Part shown: positions 19,755 to 29,112 of the stretch, in pieces
Layout of the letters: each line of letters starts with the position of its first letter
How positions within the stretch are numbered: the stretch's first letter is position 1
NCBI RefSeq assembly: GCF_013359695.1
Contig: NZ_JABFMU010000001.1
Location: 248,001-312,000 of the forward strand
Reading direction: 5' to 3'
DNA from: Pseudomonas sp. C2B4
GTDB taxonomy: Bacteria > Pseudomonadota > Gammaproteobacteria > Pseudomonadales > Pseudomonadaceae
Length of the DNA stretch: 64,000 nt
The notes under the pieces: model-generated
The model's input: only the letters and a program-made list of their open reading frames with translations
Told to the model about the DNA's origin: nothing
The model's database searches: none
Program-made: the position numbers and the translations under genes

Positions 19755-21428
19755 TTGTCTACGCCTGTCGAACCCTTGCGTTTGCTGCTACTGGCCGAAG
19801 AGCCAGCGTGGGCAGCGTTGTTGCGCGAGTGTCTGGCTCCGATGGGGAGCTCGGCCGTGCTCATCAGCGCGCCGAGTTGGGAGTCGGTCAGCAGTCTGTT
19901 CGATGACAACCGCAGCGCGGTGTTGTTGACGATCCCGGCCCTTCAGCCGGCGCCGGGCCGTTGCTGCCTGCCGACGGTGCTGCTGCTCGAGCATGAGCCG
20001 CTGACCCCGCCCGACGGCGTAAGCGACTGGCTGGTACGCGACCACCTCGACCCCGGCATGCTGCGTCGGTGCCTGCGCCATGTGCGTGAGCGCGGCGTGC
20101 TGGAAAACACCCTGCAACGCCTGGCCGAGCAAGATCCACTGACCGGCATCGCCAACCGCCAGGGTTTCCAGACCCTGCTGACAGCGCGACTGGCGGAAAA
20201 CGACGGGCGTGGCCTGGCGCTCGGGCACCTTGATCTCGACAACTTCCGACACGCCAATGATGCCCTCGGCCATCAGGCCGGCGACCGACTGATCCTGCAA
20301 GTGGTCGCGCGTCTCAAGAGCCAGCTTGAGGCCGGCGATCAGCTGGCACGGCTGGGCAGCGACGAATTCGCCCTGCTCATCGACACCCGCCGCGCCCCCC
20401 AGCGCGCCGAATGGATGGCCGAACGCATCACCGAAGCCCTGGCCGAGCCCTATTGGGTCGATGGCGAAAGCCTGTTGATCGGCTCCAGCCTGGGTATCGC
20501 CCACGCGCGCGCCCAGGCCGGTGCCGATCCGCTGATGTGGCACGCCCACATCGCCATGCAGCAAGCCAAGAGCACCCAGGGCTGCACCTTCCATATCTTC
20601 AACGAACGCATCAACCGTAATGCCCGCAGCATCGCCGACCTCGAAACCGAGCTGCGCCGGGCGCTGCGCCGTGATGAGCTGGAGCTGCATTACCAGCCGC
20701 GGCTGAACCTCGAGGATGGGCAAATCGTTGGCCTCGAAGCCCTGGTGCGCTGGCGCCATGCCGAGCGTGGGTTGCTGCCACCGAGTGAGTTCGTGCCGCT
20801 GGCCGAGCAGAGCGGTCTGATCGTGCCGCTCGGATACTGGGTCATTTCCCGGGCCTTGCGCGACATGCAGGCTTTGCGTGAACGCGGTTTGCCGCCGCTG
20901 CACATGGCGATCAACCTGTCGTTCCGCCAGTTCCAGGACAGCCAGCTGCTCTCGACCCTGAGCCGGCTGATTGCCGAGCGCGGCGTCGAGGCGCAATGGC
21001 TGGAGTTCGAATTGACCGAAACCGCGGTCATGCGTCGTAGCGACCTGGTCAAGCAGACCATGGATGCCCTCGGTCGCCTGGGCGTGCGTTTCTCCCTCGA
21101 CGATTTCGGCACCGGCTTCTCGTCATTCGTGCACCTCAACAGCCTGCCGATCACCTTGTTGAAGATCGACAAGAGCTTTGTCGGGGGCATGGAGCAGCGC
21201 GAAGAGAACCGCAAACTGGTTCACGCGATGATCAACCTGGCGCACAACCTCAATCTGGAAGTCGTCGCCGAGGGTGTGGAAACACCGGAGCAACTGGCTC
21301 TGTTGCGCGGGTTTGATTGCGATCAGGTGCAGGGGTATCTGATCAGCAAGCCGTTGGCGTTGGCCGAGTTGGTGGAGTATCTGACTTTCGATGGCAGCCA
21401 ACAGGCGCCGCTGGAAGGGGTGATCTAA
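19755..21428 (+). CDS. EAL-domain protein with degenerate GGDEF (c-di-GMP phosphodiesterase, ProE-like)
   Basis: A 557-residue protein. Residues 1-110 resemble a degenerate receiver domain. A GGDEF domain follows, with its active-site loop changed to LGSDEF, then an EAL domain with LEALVRWRH, ELTETAVMRRSD, DDFGTGFSSF, KIDKSFV and EGVET. The intact EAL residues predict c-di-GMP hydrolysis. It corresponds by position to P. aeruginosa PA5295, reported as the phosphodiesterase ProE. The start is a TTG with GGGAGC upstream. Confidence 0.88.
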   Translation: MSTPVEPLRLLLLAEEPAWAALLRECLAPMGSSAVLISAPSWESVSSLFDDNRSAVLLTIPALQPAPGRCCLPTVLLLEHEPLTPPDGVSDWLVRDHLDPGMLRRCLRHVRERGVLENTLQRLAEQDPLTGIANRQGFQTLLTARLAENDGRGLALGHLDLDNFRHANDALGHQAGDRLILQVVARLKSQLEAGDQLARLGSDEFALLIDTRRAPQRAEWMAERITEALAEPYWVDGESLLIGSSLGIAHARAQAGADPLMWHAHIAMQQAKSTQGCTFHIFNERINRNARSIADLETELRRALRRDELELHYQPRLNLEDGQIVGLEALVRWRHAERGLLPPSEFVPLAEQSGLIVPLGYWVISRALRDMQALRERGLPPLHMAINLSFRQFQDSQLLSTLSRLIAERGVEAQWLEFELTETAVMRRSDLVKQTMDALGRLGVRFSLDDFGTGFSSFVHLNSLPITLLKIDKSFVGGMEQREENRKLVHAMINLAHNLNLEVVAEGVETPEQLALLRGFDCDQVQGYLISKPLALAELVEYLTFDGSQQAPLEGVI

Positions 21429-21441
21429 ACACGGACCACTA

Positions 21442-21532
21442 CTGTGGGAGCGAGCCTGCTCGCGAAGACGGCGTCACATCCAACACTTGATGTGACTGAT
21501 TCACCACTTTCGCGAGCAGGCTCGCTCCCACA
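21442..21532. repeat. REP pair (inverted)
   Basis: Two well-conserved copies in inverted orientation between the converging EAL and MATE genes. Confidence 0.9.
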
Positions 21533-21539
21533 TGGGACC

Positions 21540-22943
21540 TCAGTCAGGCTGAGCCATCTGAAAACCGTCTTGCGACACCGGCTCGCGCCGAATCATCCGC
21601 TTCATCTTCCACTCAAATGCCAGCGTCAAGCTCACCGCCGCGAACGCCAGCCCCAGCGCCAGGCCCCACCAGACGCCCGTTGGCCCCCAATTCAGATGGA
21701 ACGCCATCCACCACGCGGCCGGAGCGCCGATCAGCCAATAGCAACCGAGGCCGACCAGGAACGTGGTCTTGGCATCCTTGAGCCCGCGAATGCAGCCCAT
21801 GGCGATGGTTTGCGTACCGTCGAACAGCTCGAACCAGGCTGCCACTGCCAACAGGCTTACCGCCAGATTGATGACCTCGCGGAACGCCGGGTCGTTGTGA
21901 TCGAGAAACAGCCCGACCAACTGATTCGGCAGCAACCAGAACACCATCGCAAAGCACAGCATCGCCGCCGCACCGAAGCCGATGCCGACCCGTCCGGCCA
22001 GCCGTGCATCCAATAGTTGTCCGGCGCCGTAGTGCTGGCCGATGCGCATGGTGATCGCGTAGGAAATCCCCGCCGGCACCATGAAGGCTACCGAAACGAT
22101 CTGCAGGGCGATCTGGTGCGCGCCCAGTTGCGTACTGCCCATGGTGCCCATGCACAGCGCAGCAAATGCAAACAGCCCAACCTCCACGGCGTAGGTGCCA
22201 CCAATGGGCAGGCCCAGGCGCCACAGTTCCTTCAGGTACTGACGGTTGAGCTTCAGCAAACCCTGCCGCAGCGGGTAGGCGTCGTAGGCCGGGTGCCGGC
22301 GAATGTGCCACGCCAGCGCCAGGGCCATGAGGTTGGCCACAATCGCGGTGACCAGGCCGATACCCGTCAAGCCCAGTTTCGGCAGGCCGAACATCCCGGT
22401 AATCAACGCATAGTTGAGCAGGAAGTTGGCCACAGTGCCGCCCAGGCTGATGACCATCACTGGCGTCGCCCGGCCGATGGCGCTGGTAAAGCCACGCAAG
22501 GCCATGAATGTCAGGTAGCCGGGCAGGGCGAAGGGCAGAAACACCAGGAATTGCCCGGCCGCCTGCACGTTGCTTTCAGTCTGGCCGAACAGCAGCAGGA
22601 CCGGCTTGAGGTTCCACAGCAGCAACCCTCCGCCCAGCGCCATCAACCACGCCAGCCACACCCCGGCCTGGGTCAGCCGGGCTGCGCCGAAAATATCGCC
22701 CGCGCCCTGACGAATCGCCACCAGAGTGCCGACTGCGGCAATTACGCCAATGCAGAAAATCGACACGAACGAATAGCTGGCCGCCCCCAGCGAACCACCG
22801 GCCAGTGCTTCGGGACTCAGGCGCGCCATCATCAAGGTGTCGGTGAGAACCATCAGCATGTGCGCCAACTGCGAGGCGATCAACGGCCCCGCCAGCCGCA
22901 GGATGGCCCAGAGTTCAATACGTGCTGGATGTTGCATGGTCAT
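21540..22943 (-). CDS. MATE-family efflux transporter
   Basis: About 467 residues with 12 predicted membrane segments. The N-terminal LAGPLIASQLAHMLMVLTDT and the second-half repeat LGLPIGGTYAVEVGLFAFAA are typical of the two bundles of NorM-type MATE pumps, which export cationic compounds using Na+ or H+ gradients. The substrate is unknown. The ATG at 22943 is chosen over a GTG one codon earlier. It is divergent from a LysR regulator that could control it. Confidence 0.88.
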   Translation of the reverse strand: MTMQHPARIELWAILRLAGPLIASQLAHMLMVLTDTLMMARLSPEALAGGSLGAASYSFVSIFCIGVIAAVGTLVAIRQGAGDIFGAARLTQAGVWLAWLMALGGGLLLWNLKPVLLLFGQTESNVQAAGQFLVFLPFALPGYLTFMALRGFTSAIGRATPVMVISLGGTVANFLLNYALITGMFGLPKLGLTGIGLVTAIVANLMALALAWHIRRHPAYDAYPLRQGLLKLNRQYLKELWRLGLPIGGTYAVEVGLFAFAALCMGTMGSTQLGAHQIALQIVSVAFMVPAGISYAITMRIGQHYGAGQLLDARLAGRVGIGFGAAAMLCFAMVFWLLPNQLVGLFLDHNDPAFREVINLAVSLLAVAAWFELFDGTQTIAMGCIRGLKDAKTTFLVGLGCYWLIGAPAAWWMAFHLNWGPTGVWWGLALGLAFAAVSLTLAFEWKMKRMIRREPVSQDGFQMAQPD

Positions 22944-23096
22944 CACGCTCTGTAGGAAAAGTCGACAGGAAAGGGTCGATTCTCGGCGCTCTGCGGGGTT
23001 TGCACAAAGGGATAAAAAGGATGGATGGCATGATTCAAACTCATGCTGGAAAGTTTCTGCTAGGGTGGCCGAACCCCGGTGCAGGAGCTTTTCCCT

Positions 23097-24017
23097 ATGT
23101 CACGTCGTCTTCCTCCCCTGTATGCCCTACGCGCATTCGAAGCGGCGGCGCGGCACAGTTCGTTCACCCGTGCCGCCGAAGAGTTGTCCATTACGCAAAG
23201 TGCGGTCAGCCGGCATATTCGTACCCTCGAAGAGCATTTTGCCTGCCGCTTGTTTCACCGCAGCGGCCGCCACCTGCAACTGACCGAATCGGCCCGGTTA
23301 CTGTTGCCGGGGATTCGCGAGGGCTTTACTGCTCTGGAGCGCGCTTGCAACACCTTGCGCGCCGAGGACGACATTTTGCGCATGAAAGCCCCGTCGACCC
23401 TGACCATGCGCTGGTTGCTGGCGCGTTTGAGTCGCTTCCGTCATCTGCAGCCCGGCAACGAAGTGCAGTTGACCAGCGCCTGGATGGACGTCGATTCGGT
23501 GGACTTCAACGATGAGCCGTTCGATTGCGCGGTGTTGCTGAGCAACGGACATTTTCCGCCTGACTGGGAGGCGAGTTACCTGTTCCCCGAGGAGTTGATC
23601 CCGGTGGGCGCGCCCAACCTGCCGAGCGATCAGCCTTGGGATGCCGCGCGTCTGGCCAACACCGAACTGCTGCACCCGACACCGGACCGCCGCGACTGGC
23701 GCAACTGGCTGGAGCGTATGGGCCTGGCCGAACAGGTGTCGCTCAAGGGCGGGCAAGTCTTCGACACGCTGGAGCTGGGCATGATCGCCGCGGCCCGAGG
23801 CTACGGCGTATCCATGGGCGACTTGTTGATGGTGGCCGAGGATGTGGCGCAAGGACGGTTGAGCCTGCCGTGGCCGACAGCTGTGGCCAGCGGTGAGAAA
23901 TATTACCTGGTCTGGCCGAAAACCCGCCCCGGCGGTGAGCGCATGCGCCGGCTCAGCGACTTTCTGCAAAGTGAAGTTCGGGCCATGGAATTGCCGGATG
24001 TCGTGCACTTGAGCTGA
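23097..24017 (+). CDS. LysR-family transcriptional regulator (GcvA-like)
   Basis: A 306-residue LysR regulator. The N-terminal winged helix reads LRAFEAAARHSSFTRAAEEL and ITQSAVSRHIRTLEEHF, the GcvA-like form. The substrate-binding domain begins near residue 90. The ATG at 23097 has AGGAGC eight bases upstream. It is divergent from the MATE pump, the usual arrangement of a LysR protein and its target, but no ligand can be inferred. Confidence 0.88.
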   Translation: MSRRLPPLYALRAFEAAARHSSFTRAAEELSITQSAVSRHIRTLEEHFACRLFHRSGRHLQLTESARLLLPGIREGFTALERACNTLRAEDDILRMKAPSTLTMRWLLARLSRFRHLQPGNEVQLTSAWMDVDSVDFNDEPFDCAVLLSNGHFPPDWEASYLFPEELIPVGAPNLPSDQPWDAARLANTELLHPTPDRRDWRNWLERMGLAEQVSLKGGQVFDTLELGMIAAARGYGVSMGDLLMVAEDVAQGRLSLPWPTAVASGEKYYLVWPKTRPGGERMRRLSDFLQSEVRAMELPDVVHLS

Positions 24018-24046
24018 AACGATGAAGCTATATCCCGGCTGAGTGC

Positions 24047-24073
24047 TCAAGTATTCCCGTCAACCGCCGAAAA
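24047..24073 (+). promoter_or_regulatory. FliA (sigma28) promoter for the chemoreceptor
   Basis: TCAAGT at 24047-24052 and GCCGAAAA at 24066-24073 are separated by 13 bases. This fits the flagellar sigma28 consensus TCAAG-N-GCCGATA in both elements and in spacing, about 110 bases upstream of the chemoreceptor ATG. Confidence 0.65.
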
Positions 24074-24181
24074 TGTGCAAGTGGGACCTTCGTGCAGGTC
24101 CGACGCTACCCCCAATTATTAGAAAATTTGCTGAGTGTGCGTCGCGATCAGGATGATCCAGTCACTCGGCCAGGAGCTGTC

Positions 24182-26158
24182 ATGTCTCAACCTCGTGCCC
24201 GGATCGCTTCACAGCTCGGTCTTGCGCTCGCCGTGATTCTGGCGATTGTCATCACCGGCAGTACCTTGTTCGCCCTGCGTTCGCTGGACACCGCCAACCT
24301 CGCCACCCGCGAAGAGCACCTGGCCAGTGAAGCCCGGTTGCTGGCCGATCAGTTGAGCACCTTTCACGGCTCGTTGCGTGAAAGCACCCAGCGCCTTGCC
24401 GGGTTGTTTGAAAAGCGTTTCAGCGAGGGCCTGAGCGTACACCCGGATGAGCCGGTGTCCGTGGCCGGCACGCAGACGCCGGGCCTGCATCTGGGCAGCG
24501 AGGTGTTGAACAACAACTTCAAGGAAGTGGATGAGTTCAAACAGATGACCGCCGGTGTGGCCACGGTGTTCGTGCGCAGCGGCGAAGACTTCATTCGGGT
24601 CAGCACGTCCCTGAGCAAGCAGGACGGCAGCCGAGCCATCGGCACGCTGCTCGATCATGCCAACCCGGCTTATGCACGCCTGATGGCGGGGCAGAGCTAC
24701 GTCGGTCGCGCCTTGCTCTTCGAGCGTTTCTACATGACGCAATACACCCCGGTACGGGATAGCGCCGGTAAGGTGATTGCCGTGCTGTTCGTAGGATTCG
24801 ATTACACCGACGCGCAGAAGGCGCAGTTCGAAAACCTCAAGCGCTTCCGCATCGGCCAGACCGGCTCCCTGGCGTTGCTGGACGAGCAGAACAAATGGCT
24901 GGTGCCGATCGCCGGTGTGCAAACCCTGGATCAGGCCATCCCGGCCGTCAATGGCCTGGCGAAAACCCCGGGCAAGGGCCAGTTCTGGAGCGATAAATCC
25001 GAAGACTTCTACAGCATTGCCGTACCGTTCGAAGGCGGCCCCTGGTCGGTGGTGGCGAGCATGCCGAAAACCGAGATCAGCGCCGTGACCTGGAGCGTTG
25101 GCATTCAATTGGCCATTGGCAGTTTGCTGGCGATGTTGCTGGCGGTGGGCTCGGCGGTCTGGCTGTTGCGCAGCAAACTGGCGCCGCTCGGAGACTTGGT
25201 GCGCCAGGCTGAAGCCTTGGGCGCCGGTGATCTGAGCGTGCGTCTGAGCGTGTCGAGCAACGACGAAATCGGCCAATTGGCCCGCGCGTTCAACCAGATG
25301 AGCCAGGCGTTGTCGACCATGGTCGAGCACATCCGCAATGCCTCGATGGAGGTCAACAGCCGCGCCCAGGCCTTGTCCGGTTTGTCCGGTGGCGCCTATG
25401 AAGGGATGGAGCAGCAGTCGGGGGAAATCACCAGCATGGCCGGGGCCGTGGAAGAGTTCAGCGCGACCTCGTTGAACATTGCCGACAACATGGGCAGCAC
25501 CCAGCGCATGGCTCAGGAAAACGCCCAGCAAACGCAGATCGGTCGCACGTCGATGGACGAAGCGTCTTCGTCGCTGGAGCAAATCGCCGGTGCGTTGAAC
25601 AGCACGGCGACGGTGATCAACACCCTGGGCCAGCGCTCCCAGGAAATCGGCGGCATCGTCGGTGTGATCACCTCGATTGCCGATCAAACCAACCTGCTGG
25701 CGCTCAACGCCGCGATCGAAGCGGCCCGTGCCGGCGAGCAGGGCCGTGGTTTTGCGGTGGTGGCCGATGAAGTGCGCAACCTGGCTTCCCGTACCCGAGA
25801 AGCCACCGATGAAATCTCCGGCATGATCCAGAGCATCCAGCACGAAACCGGAAACGCCATCAGCACCATGGAGCAGGGCAATGTACTGATGCAGGAAGGT
25901 TTGTCGCGCAACGCCAACGTCGCCGCGGCGCTGGCGCGAATCGACGAGCAAAGCCGCTCGGCCGGTCAACAGTTCGCTGCGATTACCACGGCGACCCAGG
26001 AGCAGAGCAGCACCGCGACCTTGCTCAGCAGCAATCTGCAGAGCATTGCGTTGGCGAACAGCGAGCAACGTGAAGTGGTGTCGAACCTGGCGGTGACGGC
26101 CAAAGAGCTGGAGAAGCTGGCGGCGGATTTGCGGTCCGAGGTTGATCGGTTTCGGTGA
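24182..26158 (+). CDS. Methyl-accepting chemotaxis protein with periplasmic Cache domain
   Basis: A 658-residue chemoreceptor. A first membrane helix (about 14-34) leads into a periplasmic Cache3/Cache2-like sensor ([20 protein letters not shown], then [14 protein letters not shown]). A second helix (about 305-330) is followed by a HAMP domain ([20 protein letters not shown]) and a signalling domain with the conserved hairpin [25 protein letters not shown] precedes the ATG at 24182. A sigma28 promoter ties it to the flagellar regulon. The ligand is unknown. Confidence 0.93.
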   Translation: MSQPRARIASQLGLALAVILAIVITGSTLFALRSLDTANLATREEHLASEARLLADQLSTFHGSLRESTQRLAGLFEKRFSEGLSVHPDEPVSVAGTQTPGLHLGSEVLNNNFKEVDEFKQMTAGVATVFVRSGEDFIRVSTSLSKQDGSRAIGTLLDHANPAYARLMAGQSYVGRALLFERFYMTQYTPVRDSAGKVIAVLFVGFDYTDAQKAQFENLKRFRIGQTGSLALLDEQNKWLVPIAGVQTLDQAIPAVNGLAKTPGKGQFWSDKSEDFYSIAVPFEGGPWSVVASMPKTEISAVTWSVGIQLAIGSLLAMLLAVGSAVWLLRSKLAPLGDLVRQAEALGAGDLSVRLSVSSNDEIGQLARAFNQMSQALSTMVEHIRNASMEVNSRAQALSGLSGGAYEGMEQQSGEITSMAGAVEEFSATSLNIADNMGSTQRMAQENAQQTQIGRTSMDEASSSLEQIAGALNSTATVINTLGQRSQEIGGIVGVITSIADQTNLLALNAAIEAARAGEQGRGFAVVADEVRNLASRTREATDEISGMIQSIQHETGNAISTMEQGNVLMQEGLSRNANVAAALARIDEQSRSAGQQFAAITTATQEQSSTATLLSSNLQSIALANSEQREVVSNLAVTAKELEKLAADLRSEVDRFR

Positions 26159-26177
26159 GGTGCCTTTGAAATAGTCA

Positions 26178-26262
26178 TCGCGGGCAAGCTCGCTCCCACA
26201 GGGTACCTGCGTCGTCGAACAATCCTGTAAACGACACAAACTCTGTGCGAGCCTGCTCGTGA
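26178..26262. repeat. Degenerate REP pair
   Basis: CGGGCAAGCTCGCTCCCACA faces CTGTGCGAGCCTGCTCGTGA, both with substitutions. It separates the chemoreceptor gene from the 3' end of the srf operon. Confidence 0.7.
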
Positions 26263-26295
26263 ATGGGGTCACCTCAATTCAGCATCTTTCCCCAG

Positions 26296-27771
26296 CTAAT
26301 CGCACTTGGCATTGCTGGATACTTCCTTGCTTGCCTGTTTCAACAGGTTACCCAACTCAGCCGCATTGGTGCTGTTGTAAACCCGGCCACCGGTGTTCTC
26401 AGCGATGCAGCGTGACGGGCCGCCAGCACCGATTTTCACCACGTTGACCCGCAGGCGCGGTTGTTCCCTGGCGATTCGACGGGATACCGCGCAAACGTCC
26501 TGCCCGCAACCGTCTTCTCCGTCGACAAACATCACGATAACCGCATCGTTATTGCGCCCGTCGACGGTACTCGCCGCGTGGGCCAGGCTGTCGGCCAGCG
26601 GTGTGCCGTCGTCGGGAACCAGACCTCGAATCCCGTTGATCAGCCGCGGGCGGTCGCCGAACTTGAACACACCTCGGTCCGGTGTTCTTTCGCAGCCGGC
26701 GAAGGTGATCAGGCGTGTATCGATCTTCGGGTCCAGCCCGTTGATCATGCCGGCCAGCGATTCCTTGGCGACGTCCATGCGGCTGGGTTTGGCGGTGAGC
26801 CGCATGGTGCGGTTCGGGTCCAGGAGCTTGTTGATGTCAGGACCGTAGAACCAGTCCTCGTCGGCTTTCACTGACTTGATGTTCAAATCCATCGAGCCCG
26901 AAGTGTCGAGCACCACCACGAACTGCGGGACCTCTGACTTCGGCGCTGTTTTGCGGCATGCGAAGTTGTCCAGCGTCGGGGCTGGTGGTGGGGCCGCCAC
27001 TTCCGGTTTTGGTGGTGGAACCGGTTTGGGTGGCGGGGTCGGCTTGGGTTCCGGTACGGGTGCCGGTTTGGGTGCCGGGACCGGCTTGGGTACCGGTACC
27101 GGTTCTGGCGTGGGTTCTGGTGCCGGAACAGGTTTCGGTTCCGGTTCCACGACAGGCGCGGGAGCAGGCTCAACCGGCTTCTCAACCGGTTTCTCAACTG
27201 GCGTAACCACCGGCGCTACAGGCGGAACCACGACAACCGGCTCACGGTGCAGGAACCACCAGAGCCAGAGCGCCAGAAGCAGCAACAGCAGCGCGAGCAA
27301 GGCCGCCGCGAGCCACCAGCCCCGCCGCGACGGCGGTACGACCGGCGCCACCGGAATCACCGGCGGCACGATCGGTTTGGGCGGACGCTGGTTCCAGCGC
27401 ACCACCAAAGGTTCACCGTTGAGGCTGTAGAGTTTGTCCAGCTCAGGCGCGCCGAGCAGGCTGCGCAGGTCATCCGCTTCCGTCGGTTGACCGCGTTTTT
27501 GCAGTTCATCCGCCAGCTGTCCGAGGGACGTCTGACGTACCTCATAGGTTTCCAGCAAACGTCGTTGCGCGTCCTCTTTGAGATCGGCATAAGGCGTGGG
27601 TTGGCCGCCCAGTTCGGTCCACCATTCCAGTACGTCGCCGCTGCCCATCCGCGGGATGGCAAACAGACTGGCGACGGTCGGCGGAAAGTGTTTCTGGATG
27701 AGGGCGACTTTGGCTTGCAGCGCACTCATCCCCTCCGATGTGGCTTGCGCATCCCTGATGACCCGCTGCAT
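26296..27771 (-). CDS. Membrane-anchored vWA-domain protein of the srf operon
   Basis: Last gene of the operon, 491 residues. A cytoplasmic N-terminal domain (1-150) is followed by one membrane helix (about 152-174), a Pro/Lys/Glu-rich linker (about 178-275) and a vWA domain with the metal-site motif DTSGSM near 290, DGTPLADSL, and MFVDGEDGCG. It would display the vWA domain in the periplasm. The N-terminal segment LYSLNGEPLVVRW parallels VYLVQGKPVLTFW in SrfA (41389-42777), which also has a membrane helix and a proline-rich linker. Paired cysteines suggest disulfides. No function is known. Confidence 0.75.
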   Translation of the reverse strand: MQRVIRDAQATSEGMSALQAKVALIQKHFPPTVASLFAIPRMGSGDVLEWWTELGGQPTPYADLKEDAQRRLLETYEVRQTSLGQLADELQKRGQPTEADDLRSLLGAPELDKLYSLNGEPLVVRWNQRPPKPIVPPVIPVAPVVPPSRRGWWLAAALLALLLLLLALWLWWFLHREPVVVVPPVAPVVTPVEKPVEKPVEPAPAPVVEPEPKPVPAPEPTPEPVPVPKPVPAPKPAPVPEPKPTPPPKPVPPPKPEVAAPPPAPTLDNFACRKTAPKSEVPQFVVVLDTSGSMDLNIKSVKADEDWFYGPDINKLLDPNRTMRLTAKPSRMDVAKESLAGMINGLDPKIDTRLITFAGCERTPDRGVFKFGDRPRLINGIRGLVPDDGTPLADSLAHAASTVDGRNNDAVIVMFVDGEDGCGQDVCAVSRRIAREQPRLRVNVVKIGAGGPSRCIAENTGGRVYNSTNAAELGNLLKQASKEVSSNAKCD

Positions 27772-27829
27772 GACGACGATTCCTGAAAAAGTGCAGGCAT
27801 CCGTCGGGATGCCCTGCGGGGATGAAAAA

Positions 27830-28336
27830 TTACTCTTCGTAGCCGAGGCTGAACTGCAGCTGATTGACCTTCTTCTGCAACGTTTTCAGCTCTTGCTGCT
27901 TGGCCGCCAATGCCGCTGGCGTTGATTTGGTCGTTGGCGCCGTTTGCGTAGCCTTGAGCTGCTTCTCGAGGTCGGCAATCTGCTTCTGCACCTGGGCTTC
28001 ATTGCCACGCCGGGCCTTGAGCGAGTTCAGCAGTTGCGTCAGCGACTGATTCAGCGCCGCCTGGGATTTCTGCTGGCTGGCCAGATCGGCCTTGGTGCTG
28101 AGCTGCTGGGCCTGAATGTTCTCGTACACCTGACGGAACATTGCGTTTTGCTTTCGGGACTCGCTCAAGGCCAGTTCCTTCTGCTTGACCTGATCGCTGT
28201 AACCACCGGAATAGTCGCAGTTCATCTTGGTCAGCATGCTGCTGTCGCGATTGGTTGCATCGCATTCGCCGGGCTGGGTCGCGCAACCGCTCAGGGCCAG
28301 GACGGCAGTGATGACCATCAGTTGTCGTAGCGTCAT
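27830..28336 (-). CDS. Coiled-coil lipoprotein of the srf operon
   Basis: A 168-residue lipoprotein with lipobox LALSGCAT (Cys18). Most of the rest is predicted coiled coil: SDQVKQKELALSESRKQN and QVQKQIADLEKQLKATQ. A long rod anchored by lipid could span part of the periplasm. No family is recognised. It lies four bases behind the next lipoprotein gene and is probably translated with it. In position it corresponds to the TagQ lipoprotein of the T6SS Tag module, though I see no sequence match. Confidence 0.7.
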   Translation of the reverse strand: MTLRQLMVITAVLALSGCATQPGECDATNRDSSMLTKMNCDYSGGYSDQVKQKELALSESRKQNAMFRQVYENIQAQQLSTKADLASQQKSQAALNQSLTQLLNSLKARRGNEAQVQKQIADLEKQLKATQTAPTTKSTPAALAAKQQELKTLQKKVNQLQFSLGYEE

Positions 28337-28340
28337 GTGC

Positions 28341-29078
28341 TTAGCCCAGGGTGATTGCGGAGCGTTGGCTGTACAGAGCGTCGACTTCCTTCTGCAGGCT
28401 GACGACTTTCTGGTTCATTCTCTGAATGTTCATCTCCACTTGCCTGATCTCGGCGCTGGAGCCTTGTGAACGCTCGGCGTCTGCCACTTTGCGGTACTCG
28501 GTGACTTTGGTACGCATGTTGGCAAGGTCTTTGCGCAGGCGCGCGATGTCCGAATCGATCCCGGCGATTTGCGCCTGGGCCCTGCTCTTGTCGACTTTCT
28601 TGTTGGCGATGTCCTTTTTGATCTGGGCAATTTGCGCCTGGTCATCATTGATCACTTGCTGAGCGGTCGCCGTCCGGGCGATCACGTTCTGCGTGTCTTG
28701 TTCGACGTCGCTGTTCATCTTCGCCAGGCGGGTGGTGGTGTCGGCGTATTCGGCGCGACGTTGATCCAGGTAATAGTTCGCGCCCATGGCCACGCCACAC
28801 GCGGTAATACCGGCGGCGATGACGCACACGGTTTTGTTGCTGCTGTTGGACAGCGCGCAAGCGAGGATGCCGACACCGGCGCCGACGGCGCAGGCCTGGT
28901 ATCCCGACTTGCTGAAGAACTCTGCGTCATTGCCCTGGGTCAGGCGCGGGTCGGCACCGTCACTTTCGCCTTCGCCGAGCATGGAACTGCCGGTGTTGGC
29001 GCAACCGGTCATTAGCAGGCTGCTGGCGACTACGAAAGCGATCTGTAGTTTGAAGCGAGTCCAAAGGCTGCGCGACAT
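28341..29078 (-). CDS. Lipoprotein with glycine-rich hydrophobic segment and coiled coil
   Basis: A 245-residue protein with lipobox LLMTGCAN (Cys about 26). A Gly/Ala/Cys-rich hydrophobic stretch (about 60-100: VGAGVGILACALSNSSNK, then CGVAMGANYYLDQRR) resembles glycine-zipper segments. It is followed by a heptad-rich C-terminal coiled coil of about 130 residues. Envelope location is likely. No recognised family. It is adjacent to a second coiled-coil lipoprotein, so the two may pair. Confidence 0.7.
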   Translation of the reverse strand: MSRSLWTRFKLQIAFVVASSLLMTGCANTGSSMLGEGESDGADPRLTQGNDAEFFSKSGYQACAVGAGVGILACALSNSSNKTVCVIAAGITACGVAMGANYYLDQRRAEYADTTTRLAKMNSDVEQDTQNVIARTATAQQVINDDQAQIAQIKKDIANKKVDKSRAQAQIAGIDSDIARLRKDLANMRTKVTEYRKVADAERSQGSSAEIRQVEMNIQRMNQKVVSLQKEVDALYSQRSAITLG

Positions 29079-29112
29079 GGTGAAACTCCTACGTAACGGT
29101 GTTGATGCGTTG

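Noticed and set aside
24209..26272. A minus-strand frame of nearly 690 codons antisense to the chemoreceptor
   Set aside because: Shadow of the chemoreceptor gene; His/Gln/Gly-rich product with no recognisable fold.
26876..27430. Glycine/threonine-rich plus-strand frame opposite the Pro-rich linker
   Set aside because: It is the complement of the proline repeat, not a PE_PGRS-like or silk-like gene.
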